Shown here piece after piece: positions 56,701 through 64,000 of a DNA stretch of 64,000 bases. Numbering within the stretch: the stretch's first letter is position 1; the number at the start of each line of letters is the position of its first letter. Both the position numbers and the translations under genes were made by a program. Source of the DNA: Archangium gephyra. GTDB taxonomy: Bacteria; Myxococcota; Myxococcia; Myxococcales; Myxococcaceae. Under the pieces are notes generated by a model. That model searched no databases, was not told the DNA's origin, and was given only the letters and a program-made list of their open reading frames with translations. The DNA is taken from the NCBI RefSeq assembly GCF_001027285.1, contig NZ_CP011509.1, forward strand, positions 8,394,501-8,458,500. Reading direction: 5' to 3'.

Positions 56701-59700
56701 ACGCCGGAAGCGTCCTGGAAGATGAGCCAGGGCGACTCGTCCGAGCCGGGCTCGAACACCGCGGGCAGACCCACCCGGCGCCAGGCCAGCTCGAAGAGCG
56801 AGCGGTCCTGCTCGGAGCGGGCGCGGCCGTAGCGCGTGGGCAGCGCGGAGAGCTCCAGGCCCTCCACCTCGGCGAGCGGGACGCCCTGCCCGTCGAGCAG
56901 GACGACGTCGCCCTCGAGGGGCATGCCCTTGCGCCAGGACTCCGGCGGAGGCAGGCGCGCATGGGCCCACCTGGGCGTGCCCTTGCGCAGCACCTCGAAG
57001 CGGCGCAGGCGGACGGGGACGTAGGTGGTGTCACCGGCGGGCAGCGCCTCCAGCAGCACCTGCAGCGCCGCGTCGAGCACCGCGGGGTGCAGCTCGCCCT
57101 GCTGCACGAGCGACTCGGGCGGGGAGATGCGGCCCACGGCCTCGCCGTCCTGACGCCACACCTCCTTGAGTCCGCGGAAGGTGGGGCCGTACTGGAGCCC
57201 GCGCTGCTCCATGTCCAGGTAGTGCACCTCGGTGAGGCGGACCTCGGAGCACCGCCGTTGGACGTCCTCCACCTTCACCGCGGGCAGCGCGCCGCGTGCG
57301 TTGGAGTCCGACGCGCGCACGCGCCCCTGGGCGTGTACCGTCCACATCTCCGCGCTGCTGCCGCCCGGCGTGGGGATGAAGCTGGACACCTTGAAGGAGA
57401 TGGCGCCCGTGGAGCCCACGTCCACCAGCAGCTCGGCCCGGCGCGTGCCGTCCCCGAGCAGCGCCAGCGCCTCGTGGATGCGCACGTCCTCGAGCGTCCA
57501 CGGCCCGGGGCCGAGCGCCGACTGCACCGCCGTGGACACCCAGTCCAGGTACGCCGTGGTGGGGAGGATGATGGTGCCCTGCACCCGGTGGTCCGCCAGC
57601 CAGGGCAGGTTGCGCGCGCCCACCTCCACGTCCCAGAAGAAGGCCCCGGGACGCAGCGACGAGCGGCGCACCGGCCCCAGCAGCGACTGGTTGCGCTCCT
57701 CGCGGGACAGCTTGGGGGCGGGGTTCGCGCCCGGCTGGAACCAGCAGTCCTGGCGCTGCCAGGGGTAGTCGGGCAGCCGCACCAGCCGGCCCCCTTCCGG
57801 GTGCAGCGCCTTCCACTCCACCTCGCGGCCGGCCGCGTAGAGGCCGCCGAGCGTCTCCAACATCACCTCGCGCTCGGGCTGCTCGCGCCGCACGGACGGC
57901 AGCACGGTGGCCTCCATGCGCAGGTGGGCGATGGTCTGCTCGATGGCGGGCAGCAGCACCGGGTGCGGGCTGATCTCCACGAAGAGCGAGTGCCCGTCCT
58001 GGGCGAGCCGCTCCACCACGGGGGCCAGCAGCACGGGCTCGCGCAGGTTGCGCACCCAGTAGGCCGGCTCCAGGTCCGCGCCGTCCGTCACCTCGCCCGT
58101 CACGGTGGAGAAGAGCGACACCTCGCCACGCCGGGGCGCCAGGCCCTCCAGCGCGCGCAGCAGATCCTCTCGCAGCGGCTCCATCTGCGGGCTGTGCGAG
58201 GCCACGTCCACCTTCACCCGGCGGCAGAAGACGTTGCGCGCCTCCAGCTTCTCCAGCACCTGGGCGAGCGCGTGCGGCTCGCCGGAGAGCACGGTGGAGC
58301 GGGGGCTGTTGCTGGCCGCCACGGACAGCCAGTCCTCCAGGCCGCGGATGGCCATGCGGGCCTCGTCCAGGGTCAGCTCCACCATGGCCATGCCGCCCTG
58401 GCCGCTCACCCGGCGCAGCAGCAGGCTGCGGCGGCAGATGATGCGGGCCGCGTCCACCAGATCCAGGGCGCCGGCCACGTGCGCCGCGGCCACCTCGCCC
58501 ATGCTGTGGCCCACCACCATGTCGGGCACCACGCCCCAGGCGCGCCACAGCCGCGCCAGCGCCACCTGGATGGAGAAGAGCGCGGGTTGGACCTGATCGA
58601 TGCGCTCCATCCACGCCCCGTTGTCCGAGGCCAGCAGCTCCATGAGCGACCAGTCCACGAAGCGGCGCAGCGCGGCGTCGCACTGCTCGAGCGCCGAGCG
58701 GAACACGGGCTCCTCGGCCATGAGCCGGCGTCCCATGCCGAGCCATTGCGAGCCCTGGCCGGGGAAGACGAACACCACGGGCTGGTGCCGGCCATCCGCG
58801 TGGCGGGTAACGGAGAGCCCCGGGCGGACCTCGCCGCGCAGGAAGCCCGCCAGGCCGTCACGGGCCTCGGCGGGGGTGTGGGCCAGCAGGGCCATCCGGT
58901 AGTTGAGGTGGCTGCGGGAGACGGACGCCGAGTAGCAGACGTCCCGCAGCGACAGGGGATGCGACTCCAGGCGGGCGACGACCCTGCGGGCGGCCTCCGC
59001 GAGCGCCTCGGGCGTCTGCGCGGACAGGGGCAGCAGGTGCGTGCGGCCCGGAGGCAGGGCGGGCGGCTTGTCGGAGGGCAGCACGGCCACCGGCGTCTCC
59101 GGCGGCGGCAGCGCCTCCCAGCGCACCTGGACGCCCCGCACATGCAGCGCGCCGAGCGCCTCCAGCAGGGAGGCCCGTGCCTCGTCGCGGCGCAGCGAGC
59201 CCACCACCAGGCCCGTGCGTCCGGCCTTGCGCAGCAGCTGCTCCACGGGGCGGCACAGCACCGGGTGCGGGCTGAGCTCCACGAAGGAGTCGACGCCCTC
59301 GGCCACCAGCCGCTCCACGGCCTGGGCGAAGCGGACCGGCTGGCGCATGGTGCGGCAGCGCGCGTCTCCCATGCGGCCGTCCGCCCCCACCTCGCGCGCC
59401 ACGGTGGACACCCAGCGCACGCCCTCCTTGCGCTCCCACAGCTTCTCCTGGGCCGCCTCCAGCTCGTCGCGCAGCGGCTCCCACTGGCGCAGGCGGCTGG
59501 CGCGGTACACCTTCCACACCGCGTCCGCGGCCTCCATGCCTCCGGCGATGCACGCCGCGGCCACCTCGCCCACGCCGTGGCCCACCACCACCTCGGGCTC
59601 CACGCCCCAGGCGCGCCACAGCGCCGCCAGCCCCACCTGCACCGCCAGCGTCAGCGGCTCGGCGGCGTCCTCGTCCGACAGCACCCGCGCGTGTGGATCC

Positions 59701-61508
59701 CTCAGCGCCTCCACCAGCGACCAGCCCGCCAGCGGCATGAAGGTGGTGTCCAGCGCCTCCAGCCGCGCGCGGAACACCGGCTCCATGGCCAGCAGCTCGC
59801 GGCCCATGGCCGGCCACTGCGAGCCCTGGGGCGCGCAGATGAAGGCCAGGCGCGGCGCCTCACCCGGCTCGCTCGTGAAGAGGCCCGTGCGGCGCTTGCC
59901 CTGCCGGAAGGACTTGAGCAGCGTGGCCAGCTCCGCGCGCGTGCGGAAGGTGAAGGCCGCGCGGTGCGCCCCCTGCCCCGCGTACGGCGCCCAGGTGCGG
60001 CACAGGTCGCGCACGCACACCGGCTCCTCGTCGTGCTGCACCAGCTCCTCGGCCTTCGCCGCCCGGGCCAGCAGCTCCTCCGCGCTGTCCGCCGCCAGGG
60101 CCAGCAGCTCCTCGCGGCCCACCGGCGACTCCTCCAGCACCACGTGCGCGTTGGTGCCACCCCAGCCGAACGCGCTCACCCCCGCCGTCGCGGGCTCGTC
60201 CTCGCTGGGCCACGGCATCACCCGCTGCGGCAGGCTCAGCCGCAGCTCGCCGAAGGGAATGCGCGGGCTCGGCTCGCCGTGCATCATGTGCGGCGGCACC
60301 AGCCGGCGCGAGATGGACAGCGCCACCTTGATGAGGCCCGTAATCCCCGCCGCGCCCTCCAGGTGGCCGACGTTCGCCTTCACCGAGCCGATGAGCAGCG
60401 GCCGATCAATCGCCCGCCCCTCGCCCAGGGCCGCGCCCAGCGCGCTGGCCTCGGTGGGGTCTCCCAGCGCGGTGCCCGTGCCGTGCGTCTCCACGTAGTG
60501 CACGCGGTTGGTGGGCACGCCGGCGCGCGCGTACGCCTCGCGCAGCAGCGCCGCCTGTCCGGGCACGCTCGGCGCGGTGAGCCCGTTGCCGGTGCCGTTG
60601 TTGTTCACCGCGCTGCCGCGGATGATGCAGTAGATGTGCGCGCCGGAGGCGAGCGCCGCCGACAGCGGCTGGAGCACCACCAGCCCCGCGCCCTCGCCGC
60701 GTCCGAAGCCGTCCGCTCCCGCGGCGAACGCCTTGCTGCGCCCGTCCGGCGCCAGCCCGCCGAACTTGGACAGCAGCACGTTCGCCTCGGGCGAGAACAT
60801 CAGGTTGACGCCGCCCACCAGCGCCAGCCTCGACTCCCCCGAGCGCAGGCTCTGGCAGGCCAGGTGCACCGCCACCAGCGACGAGGAGCACGCCGTGTCC
60901 ACCGTCAGGCTCGGCCCCTTGAGGCCCAGGAAGTAGGAGAGCCGGTTGGCCACGATGTTGAGCGACTGGCCCGTCGCGCTGTGCAGCGTCACCGCCGCGC
61001 GCTCGCTCAGGTGCCGGTCCGCGTAGTCGTGCCAGATGGCGCCCATGAACACGCCCGTGCGCGAGCCCTTCAGGCCCACCGCCGGCACGCCCGCGTCCTC
61101 CAGCGCCTCCCAGCACACCTCCAGCATCAGCCGCTGCTGCGGATCCATCTCCGCGGCCTCGCGCGGGGAGATGCCGAAGAAGAGCGGATCGAATCCGCTC
61201 ACCCGGTCCAGGAAGTAGCCATGGCGGGTGTTCATCTTCCCGGGCGACTGCGGATCCTCGTCGTACCAGGTGCCGTTGTCCCACCGGTCCGCGGGCACCT
61301 CCTGGAGCAGATCCTTCCGCTCACACAGCAGACGCCAGAAGGCCTCCGCGTCTGGTGCGCCTGGCAGACGGCAAGCGAGCCCCACCACGGCAATGGGCTC
61401 CGCCTCCTTTCCCCCTTGCGCGGCCCCGGCCTCGGCGCCCGTCAATTCCTGCTCCGCCTTGGTGGCGGATCCGGCGCCCGGCCCCAGCTGGCTCTCGCTT
61501 TCCGTCAT
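53796..61508 (-). CDS. Type I PKS, first module: KS-AT(degenerate)-AT-DH-ER-KR-ACP
   Basis: The 2,570-residue first protein has a disordered N-terminus and no loading ACP. KS: VDTACSSSLVA near 205, ETHGTGTALGDP near 341, NVGHLEGAAG near 379. A first AT region has GHGVGE near 643, with Gly for the nucleophilic Ser and the substrate region deleted. A second, full AT has GHSMGE near 1001 and VASH near 1103, suggesting methylmalonyl-CoA. DH has HRVQGTIILP near 1306 and Asp in AVLDAALQ near 1478. ER has HSAAGGLGLAAVQ near 1966. KR has GGLGGLG near 2166 and B-type VLDDG. ACP Ser is in GLGLDSLM near 2469. The ATG at 61508 follows an AGGAAGG site. KS-AT-AT tandems are known from myxobacterial starter modules. 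Confidence 0.93.
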   Translation of the reverse strand: MTESESQLGPGAGSATKAEQELTGAEAGAAQGGKEAEPIAVVGLACRLPGAPDAEAFWRLLCERKDLLQEVPADRWDNGTWYDEDPQSPGKMNTRHGYFLDRVSGFDPLFFGISPREAAEMDPQQRLMLEVCWEALEDAGVPAVGLKGSRTGVFMGAIWHDYADRHLSERAAVTLHSATGQSLNIVANRLSYFLGLKGPSLTVDTACSSSLVAVHLACQSLRSGESRLALVGGVNLMFSPEANVLLSKFGGLAPDGRSKAFAAGADGFGRGEGAGLVVLQPLSAALASGAHIYCIIRGSAVNNNGTGNGLTAPSVPGQAALLREAYARAGVPTNRVHYVETHGTGTALGDPTEASALGAALGEGRAIDRPLLIGSVKANVGHLEGAAGITGLIKVALSISRRLVPPHMMHGEPSPRIPFGELRLSLPQRVMPWPSEDEPATAGVSAFGWGGTNAHVVLEESPVGREELLALAADSAEELLARAAKAEELVQHDEEPVCVRDLCRTWAPYAGQGAHRAAFTFRTRAELATLLKSFRQGKRRTGLFTSEPGEAPRLAFICAPQGSQWPAMGRELLAMEPVFRARLEALDTTFMPLAGWSLVEALRDPHARVLSDEDAAEPLTLAVQVGLAALWRAWGVEPEVVVGHGVGEVAAACIAGGMEAADAVWKVYRASRLRQWEPLRDELEAAQEKLWERKEGVRWVSTVAREVGADGRMGDARCRTMRQPVRFAQAVERLVAEGVDSFVELSPHPVLCRPVEQLLRKAGRTGLVVGSLRRDEARASLLEALGALHVRGVQVRWEALPPPETPVAVLPSDKPPALPPGRTHLLPLSAQTPEALAEAARRVVARLESHPLSLRDVCYSASVSRSHLNYRMALLAHTPAEARDGLAGFLRGEVRPGLSVTRHADGRHQPVVFVFPGQGSQWLGMGRRLMAEEPVFRSALEQCDAALRRFVDWSLMELLASDNGAWMERIDQVQPALFSIQVALARLWRAWGVVPDMVVGHSMGEVAAAHVAGALDLVDAARIICRRSLLLRRVSGQGGMAMVELTLDEARMAIRGLEDWLSVAASNSPRSTVLSGEPHALAQVLEKLEARNVFCRRVKVDVASHSPQMEPLREDLLRALEGLAPRRGEVSLFSTVTGEVTDGADLEPAYWVRNLREPVLLAPVVERLAQDGHSLFVEISPHPVLLPAIEQTIAHLRMEATVLPSVRREQPEREVMLETLGGLYAAGREVEWKALHPEGGRLVRLPDYPWQRQDCWFQPGANPAPKLSREERNQSLLGPVRRSSLRPGAFFWDVEVGARNLPWLADHRVQGTIILPTTAYLDWVSTAVQSALGPGPWTLEDVRIHEALALLGDGTRRAELLVDVGSTGAISFKVSSFIPTPGGSSAEMWTVHAQGRVRASDSNARGALPAVKVEDVQRRCSEVRLTEVHYLDMEQRGLQYGPTFRGLKEVWRQDGEAVGRISPPESLVQQGELHPAVLDAALQVLLEALPAGDTTYVPVRLRRFEVLRKGTPRWAHARLPPPESWRKGMPLEGDVVLLDGQGVPLAEVEGLELSALPTRYGRARSEQDRSLFELAWRRVGLPAVFEPGSDESPWLIFQDASGVGASLADMLESWGGACIRVEAGSGLRKLGARHFAVTPGSREEMRAMLQQCLPSGGACAGVAYLWGLDMPAPDMPGEKAIDEAVRACGGALRIVQEVLRLGWRDPPRLWLVTRGAYPVLGSPVTGALQAALWGLGRAVGHEHPELRCTCVDLDSSSPLVDVEALGRELAARAEDEQVALRAGARFVARLVRRSGAKELFMEPLLPVAGRPFQVETPPAGSFGGVSVRMSERRKPGPGEVEIAVEASALNFIDVMKTMGLYVMKGKGGAPGVPLEGLPLGLDCAGRVVAVGEGVTNLEAGDEVVAFAPSAMASHVVTDARFAVRRPAGMSAVEASSIPSVFMTAWYALHHLARLQKGERVLIHSAAGGLGLAAVQIAQSMGVEVFATAGTPEKRELLRSMGIPHVMDSRTLAFADEVMRLTKGEGVDAVLNSLSGDAITRSMEVLAPDGRFLEVGNRDIHAGRALDLSQFSRRLIYAAIDLVGLREQRPALCSRLLHEVVEQMASGTLKPVRHRAFPVSQASEAFREMAQGQHVGKLVVTMDDPHLRVVPPRSGFRVREDATYLITGGLGGLGLEAARWLVGHGARNLLLTGRSTPSEAVQKELETLRAQGARIEVAKADVADARRLSEVVARTRGDLPQLRGVLHCAGVLDDGTLEQQEPARFRTVMAPKIQGAWNLHMLTRDEPLDFFVLYSSMSALLGLPGQGNYAAANAAMDALAHYRRQQGLPALSVNWGPFSEVGLAAAHSNRGERLAHQGMASFTPRQGEMMLERLLQEGAVHVGAVSLDVRQWLEFFPSAASLRIWEELAAERHGEGQRGRSALLLELRRANASERTGKMESYLRERLAQVLRIDPSRVGRHEPFRGLGLDSLMSLELRNRIEATLELKLSVTLLWAHSTLAALAVYLLEQLGLTPRQSSDSPAPAAPAEQPILMNRSPATAEPEAHQLAELSEGKLLEMVDDVLAGWEDKQ

Positions 61509-61837
61509 GGATGTTGCCTTCCTGTGTCCGTCAAAGGTCCACTGCACTGTCGGCCCATGTCAACCGGCCGGCCGTCAATGAATTGCGTCTCTCACGGGTT
61601 TCGCTTGGTTTTGCGGTCCCGGACCGTTGGTGCCTCTCACGGATGAATCTCCCCCCAGCATGCGCCCACACGTGACTCGCGGAGAAATGCGAGGCGCTGG
61701 CTCGACTTGCCGCAAAATCGCATGTCTCAGTTTGCATGTGTAGCGGGTAAAGACAGACCCCCACACTTTACGGGAGATCCGGGATTCTTGACGCCCCGTG
61801 TCTCCCGTATGAAATCCCAGTCAATTCCTGGCAGAAC
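61509..61837. other. Untranslated region upstream of the PKS operon
   Basis: About 330 bp without a credible gene separates the racemase-like gene from the PKS. It is locally AT-richer and probably holds the PKS promoter, though I could not identify one with confidence. It contains a direct repeat CTCTCACGG at 61589-61597 and 61634-61642 (45 bp apart), a second pair GCATGT at 61720-61725 and 61734-61739, and a hairpin at 61769-61809. Confidence 0.5.
61769..61809 (-). terminator. Terminator-like inverted repeat after the racemase-like gene
   Basis: TACGGGAGA at 61769-61777 and TCTCCCGTA at 61801-61809 are perfect reverse complements around a 23-nt loop, about 30 bp past the stop of the minus-strand gene. 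No T run follows. It would separate that gene from the PKS operon; an operator role is also possible. Confidence 0.45.
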
Positions 61838-63010
61838 CTATTTGACCAGTCTTTCAACTTCTTCCGAGCTAAAGCCTGCCTCGGAGAGAATTTTATGTGA
61901 GTGCTGTCCAAGAGCCGGGGGAGGACGCAAAGGCGTCTCGCCCAGGCGCAGCGGCGTGAGGAGGTGGGTCACTCTTCTCCCACGTTGGGTGTCTTCAGAC
62001 TCCACGAACAGATTCCGGGCGCGGAGCTGGGGATCCGCCAGCACTTCGTCGCCTTCGAGTACGGGTTCGACACACACATCCGAGCCCGCGAAGCGCTCCG
62101 TCCAATACGCCAGGGGATGCTCGGCGAAGATGCGGGAGAACTCCGCCTTCACGCGCGCGCCGGCCTCGCCGGTGTCATACGCCTCCGCGAGCAGGTCCGG
62201 CCGTCCCAACACCTGACACACCCCGGCGAGGAACTTGGGCTCCAGCGCGCCCACGGACAGGTAGCGGTCATCGCTCGTGCGGTACAGCCCGTAGCAGGCG
62301 AAGCCGCCATTGAGCGTCTCCTTGCCGCGGCGCAAGGGCTGGCCCTGCTCGCCCATGAAGAGCCGCGCGGCCAGGTGCATGTGGAGGAAGGCCGTGGCGC
62401 CATCCGTCATGGACACGTCCACGAAGCGGCCCTGTCCGGTGCGCTCGCGCTCGTGCAGCGCCGCCAGGAGGCCCACCAGCGCGAAGAGGCTGCCGCCGCC
62501 GATGTCGCCCAGCTGCACGCCGGGGAAGGCCGGTGCGCCGTCCGCCTCGCCGCCGTAGCCGAGCACGCCCGCGCGCGCCGCGTAGTTGAGATCATGCCCC
62601 GCCTTGAGCCGGTCCGGCCCCGTCTGCCCGTAGCCGGAGATGGCGCAGTAGACGAGCCGCGGGTTCTCCGCGTGCAGCACGCTCCAGCCCAGGCCCAGCT
62701 TGTCCATGACGCCGGGCCGGAAGCTCTCCACCAGCACGTCGTAGCCGCGCACCAGGCGCTTGAAGGCCTCGCGCGCCTCGGGGGCCTTGAGGTCCAACGT
62801 CAGCGAGCGCTTGTTGCGGTTGAGCCCGTAGAAGAGCGCGCTCTCGTCGTCGCGCAGCGGGGCCATCTGGCGGAGGTAGTCACCGCCCTGGGGATCCTCG
62901 ACCTTGTCCACCGTGGCGCCGAGATCGGCGAGCACCAGCGTGGCGTAGGGGCCGGGCAGAAGACGGGAGAGATCCAGGACCTTGAGTCCGGACAGGGGAA
63001 GCGTGTTCAT
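61838..63010 (-). CDS. CaiB/BaiF CoA-transferase family protein, alpha-methylacyl-CoA racemase-like
   Basis: The 390-residue protein belongs to class III CoA transferases. The start LSGLKVLDLSRLLPGPYATLVLADLGA, then NRNKRSLTLDLK near residue 70 and ESFRPGVMDKLGLGW near 98, are typical. The catalytic region AGHDLNYAARAG near 140, with His and Asp adjacent, and QLGDIGGGS near 170 are the pattern of alpha-methylacyl-CoA racemases, which invert the 2-methyl centre of acyl-CoA. The ATG at 63010 is preferred to an upstream GTG with Pro-rich leader. Involvement with the neighbouring PKS, which probably uses methylmalonyl units, is possible but unproven. Degradation of branched fatty acids is the simpler role. 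Confidence 0.85.
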   Translation of the reverse strand: MNTLPLSGLKVLDLSRLLPGPYATLVLADLGATVDKVEDPQGGDYLRQMAPLRDDESALFYGLNRNKRSLTLDLKAPEAREAFKRLVRGYDVLVESFRPGVMDKLGLGWSVLHAENPRLVYCAISGYGQTGPDRLKAGHDLNYAARAGVLGYGGEADGAPAFPGVQLGDIGGGSLFALVGLLAALHERERTGQGRFVDVSMTDGATAFLHMHLAARLFMGEQGQPLRRGKETLNGGFACYGLYRTSDDRYLSVGALEPKFLAGVCQVLGRPDLLAEAYDTGEAGARVKAEFSRIFAEHPLAYWTERFAGSDVCVEPVLEGDEVLADPQLRARNLFVESEDTQRGRRVTHLLTPLRLGETPLRPPPALGQHSHKILSEAGFSSEEVERLVK

Positions 63011-63121
63011 GGTGGGGGGGTGGGGCTGGGGGGGAGGACAAAAAAGAAGCGGCGCGGCCCCGGAGGAGGAGCACACGCCGCCCGTGGAGCCACGCGCCCG
63101 AGGGCGCGGCTCCGTATGAGA

Positions 63122-63451
63122 CTAGCCGAGCAGCTTCGCCAGCTTCATGGCGAGGCCCATGTCCATCGGCTTGAACTTGAGCTTGCCCTGCATGGCGGCC
63201 ATCTGCGCGTTGAGCTGCTTGGCGCGGATCTTCACGAAGTCGTCGTTGCTGACGGTGACGGTCATCTTCGGGCTGCCCTCGGCGCCCTTGGTCACCCAGC
63301 CCTCGGACTTGGTGCAGTCCAGCGTCCAGGTGCCGCCGTTGTCGCCGGTGATGTTGAAGTGGATGACCGAGTTGATGTCCTTGGCCAGCTCCGGCTTCTC
63401 CTTCAGCACGCCCGGAATGTCGTTCTCGATGATGTCCTGTGCGCTCGCCAT
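63122..63451 (-). CDS. SCP2 sterol-binding-domain protein (109 aa)
   Basis: A stand-alone SCP2 domain, a small cavity protein that carries lipids or acyl-CoA. Recognisable features are the start DIIENDIPGVLKEKPEL, the sheet FNITGDNGGTWTLD, MTVTVSNDDF and the C-terminal GKLKFKPMDMGLAMKLAKLL, which matches the family's membrane-associating helix. A strong AAAGGAG ribosome site precedes the ATG at 63451. It lies 111 bp upstream of the racemase-like gene on the same strand; both fit acyl-CoA or lipid handling. Confidence 0.9.
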   Translation of the reverse strand: MASAQDIIENDIPGVLKEKPELAKDINSVIHFNITGDNGGTWTLDCTKSEGWVTKGAEGSPKMTVTVSNDDFVKIRAKQLNAQMAAMQGKLKFKPMDMGLAMKLAKLLG

Positions 63452-63550
63452 CGCTCTCTCCTTTGAGGAATTGACTGGTGAATCAACGACCGGGCGGCAC
63501 CGTAATGACGGGGCCCGGGCGGGTCAAGCCGCTGGTGGCTCGCGGGAGGC

Positions 63551-63964
63551 TCAACGTCCGGCGCTGGAGGCCTGGGCCTGGCTGAGCGAGCGCCGGACCA
63601 TGTCCAGCAGATCATTGAGCTCGAAGGGCTTGGCCAGGTGGCCCACCGCGCCAATGTCCGTGGCCTTGCTGCCCACGTTGCGATCCGCGCTGAGGACGAT
63701 GAGGGGGATGCCGGCCACGGAGGGCCGCTGCCGCATGCGCTGGGCGAACTCCCAGCCGTCCATCACCGGCATCATCAAGTCCAGGAGGATGAGCTGGGGC
63801 GGATCCGGCTCGAGCCGCTCCAGGGCCTCCTTGCCATTGCGGGCGCGGCGGATCTCGAAGCCCTCGGCCTCGAGGATCTCCGAGAGGGCCTCGAGGATGT
63901 CCGGGTCGTCATCGACCACCAGCACGACGTTGGACCCCTGGTGCTGAAGATTGGCGGAAGACAG
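63551..63964 (-). CDS. Single-domain response regulator (CheY-like)
   Basis: A receiver domain with the acidic pair in LVVDDDPDI, the phospho-Asp in LILLDLMMPVMDGWEF, Ser in PLIVLSADRNV, and the conserved Lys in GHLAKPFEL. No output domain follows. The usual start would be a GTG at 63925, but this cuts into the first strand and has a weak ribosome site. A CTG at 63964 has AGGAG six bases before it and gives a natural N-terminus (SSANLQHQGSNVVLVVDDD). The frame also stays open to the window end, so a longer protein is possible. Confidence 0.82.
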   Translation of the reverse strand: MSSANLQHQGSNVVLVVDDDPDILEALSEILEAEGFEIRRARNGKEALERLEPDPPQLILLDLMMPVMDGWEFAQRMRQRPSVAGIPLIVLSADRNVGSKATDIGAVGHLAKPFELNDLLDMVRRSLSQAQASSAGR

Positions 63965-64000
63965 GTTCTTCTCCTGAGTGGCGCGCGCCCTCGATTTTCG

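Noticed and set aside
42005-61508. Thioesterase or reductive release domain at the end of the PKS
   Set aside because: Looked for in all three proteins; no GxSxG alpha/beta-hydrolase segment or NAD-binding release domain follows any ACP.
54021-61646. Open frame of 2,541 codons on the plus strand opposite the first PKS protein
   Set aside because: Same antisense shadow effect; no motif and low-complexity composition, while the minus strand encodes an intact PKS module.
61531-61766. Short minus-strand frames (63 and 77 codons) between the PKS and the racemase-like gene
   Set aside because: No ribosome site of note, ordinary composition for non-coding DNA, and they overlap each other in different frames.

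Overview
The window is GC-rich bacterial chromosome with dense coding, G/C third codon positions, many GTG starts and long antisense open frames that are only codon-bias shadows. The gene content suggests a myxobacterium of the Cystobacter/Archangium type: a heptad-repeat coiled-coil protein resembling gliding-motility proteins, Ser/Thr kinases, a giant kinase-ATPase-histidine kinase, many orphan two-component proteins and a type I polyketide synthase (PKS). The assignment is inference from content, not from a marker gene.

Positions 1-23,400 are mostly housekeeping. They hold the end of a coiled-coil protein, a MoxR ATPase, glnE, a patatin-like phospholipase and an AAA ATPase. A promoter-led cluster follows: a Fic-fold protein lacking the Fic catalytic motif, endonuclease IV, a DHH phosphoesterase and a cysteine desulfurase. 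Next come a Ser/Thr kinase with a TPR protein, a likely 6S RNA in front of 5-formyltetrahydrofolate cyclo-ligase, YmdB-type phosphodiesterase, tyrS, a secreted EndoU-like protein, an HMCES/YedK protein, rlmE and several small proteins. A dimeric palindromic repeat of about 105 bp recurs between genes (four double copies, one single).

Positions 23,500-42,000 are signalling and envelope. A kinase/ATPase/GAF/histidine kinase gene of about 1,900 codons is broken by a -1 frameshift in a run of five C. Two paralogous membrane histidine kinases flank an acyl-CoA dehydrogenase, a small ADP-ribosyltransferase-like gene set between two copies of the dehydrogenase 3' end, a PHP-domain lipoprotein and an outer-membrane-like protein. 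Two tandem paralogous response regulators follow the second kinase. That kinase and the second regulator share an ECF-sigma-like promoter with identical spacing.

Positions 42,005-61,508 (minus strand) are a three-protein PKS: KS-AT(degenerate)-AT-DH-ER-KR-ACP, then KS-AT-KR-ACP-KS-AT(degenerate)-DH-KR-ACP, then a short KS-AT(degenerate) protein. Three of five acyltransferase regions have lost the nucleophilic Ser and an internal segment. The last ketosynthase has Tyr in place of a catalytic His. No thioesterase or final ACP is present. Upstream on the same strand are an alpha-methylacyl-CoA racemase-like gene, an SCP2 lipid-binding protein and a response regulator. The PKS, with only two intact ATs, a defective terminal KS and no release domain, is the most unusual system in the window.
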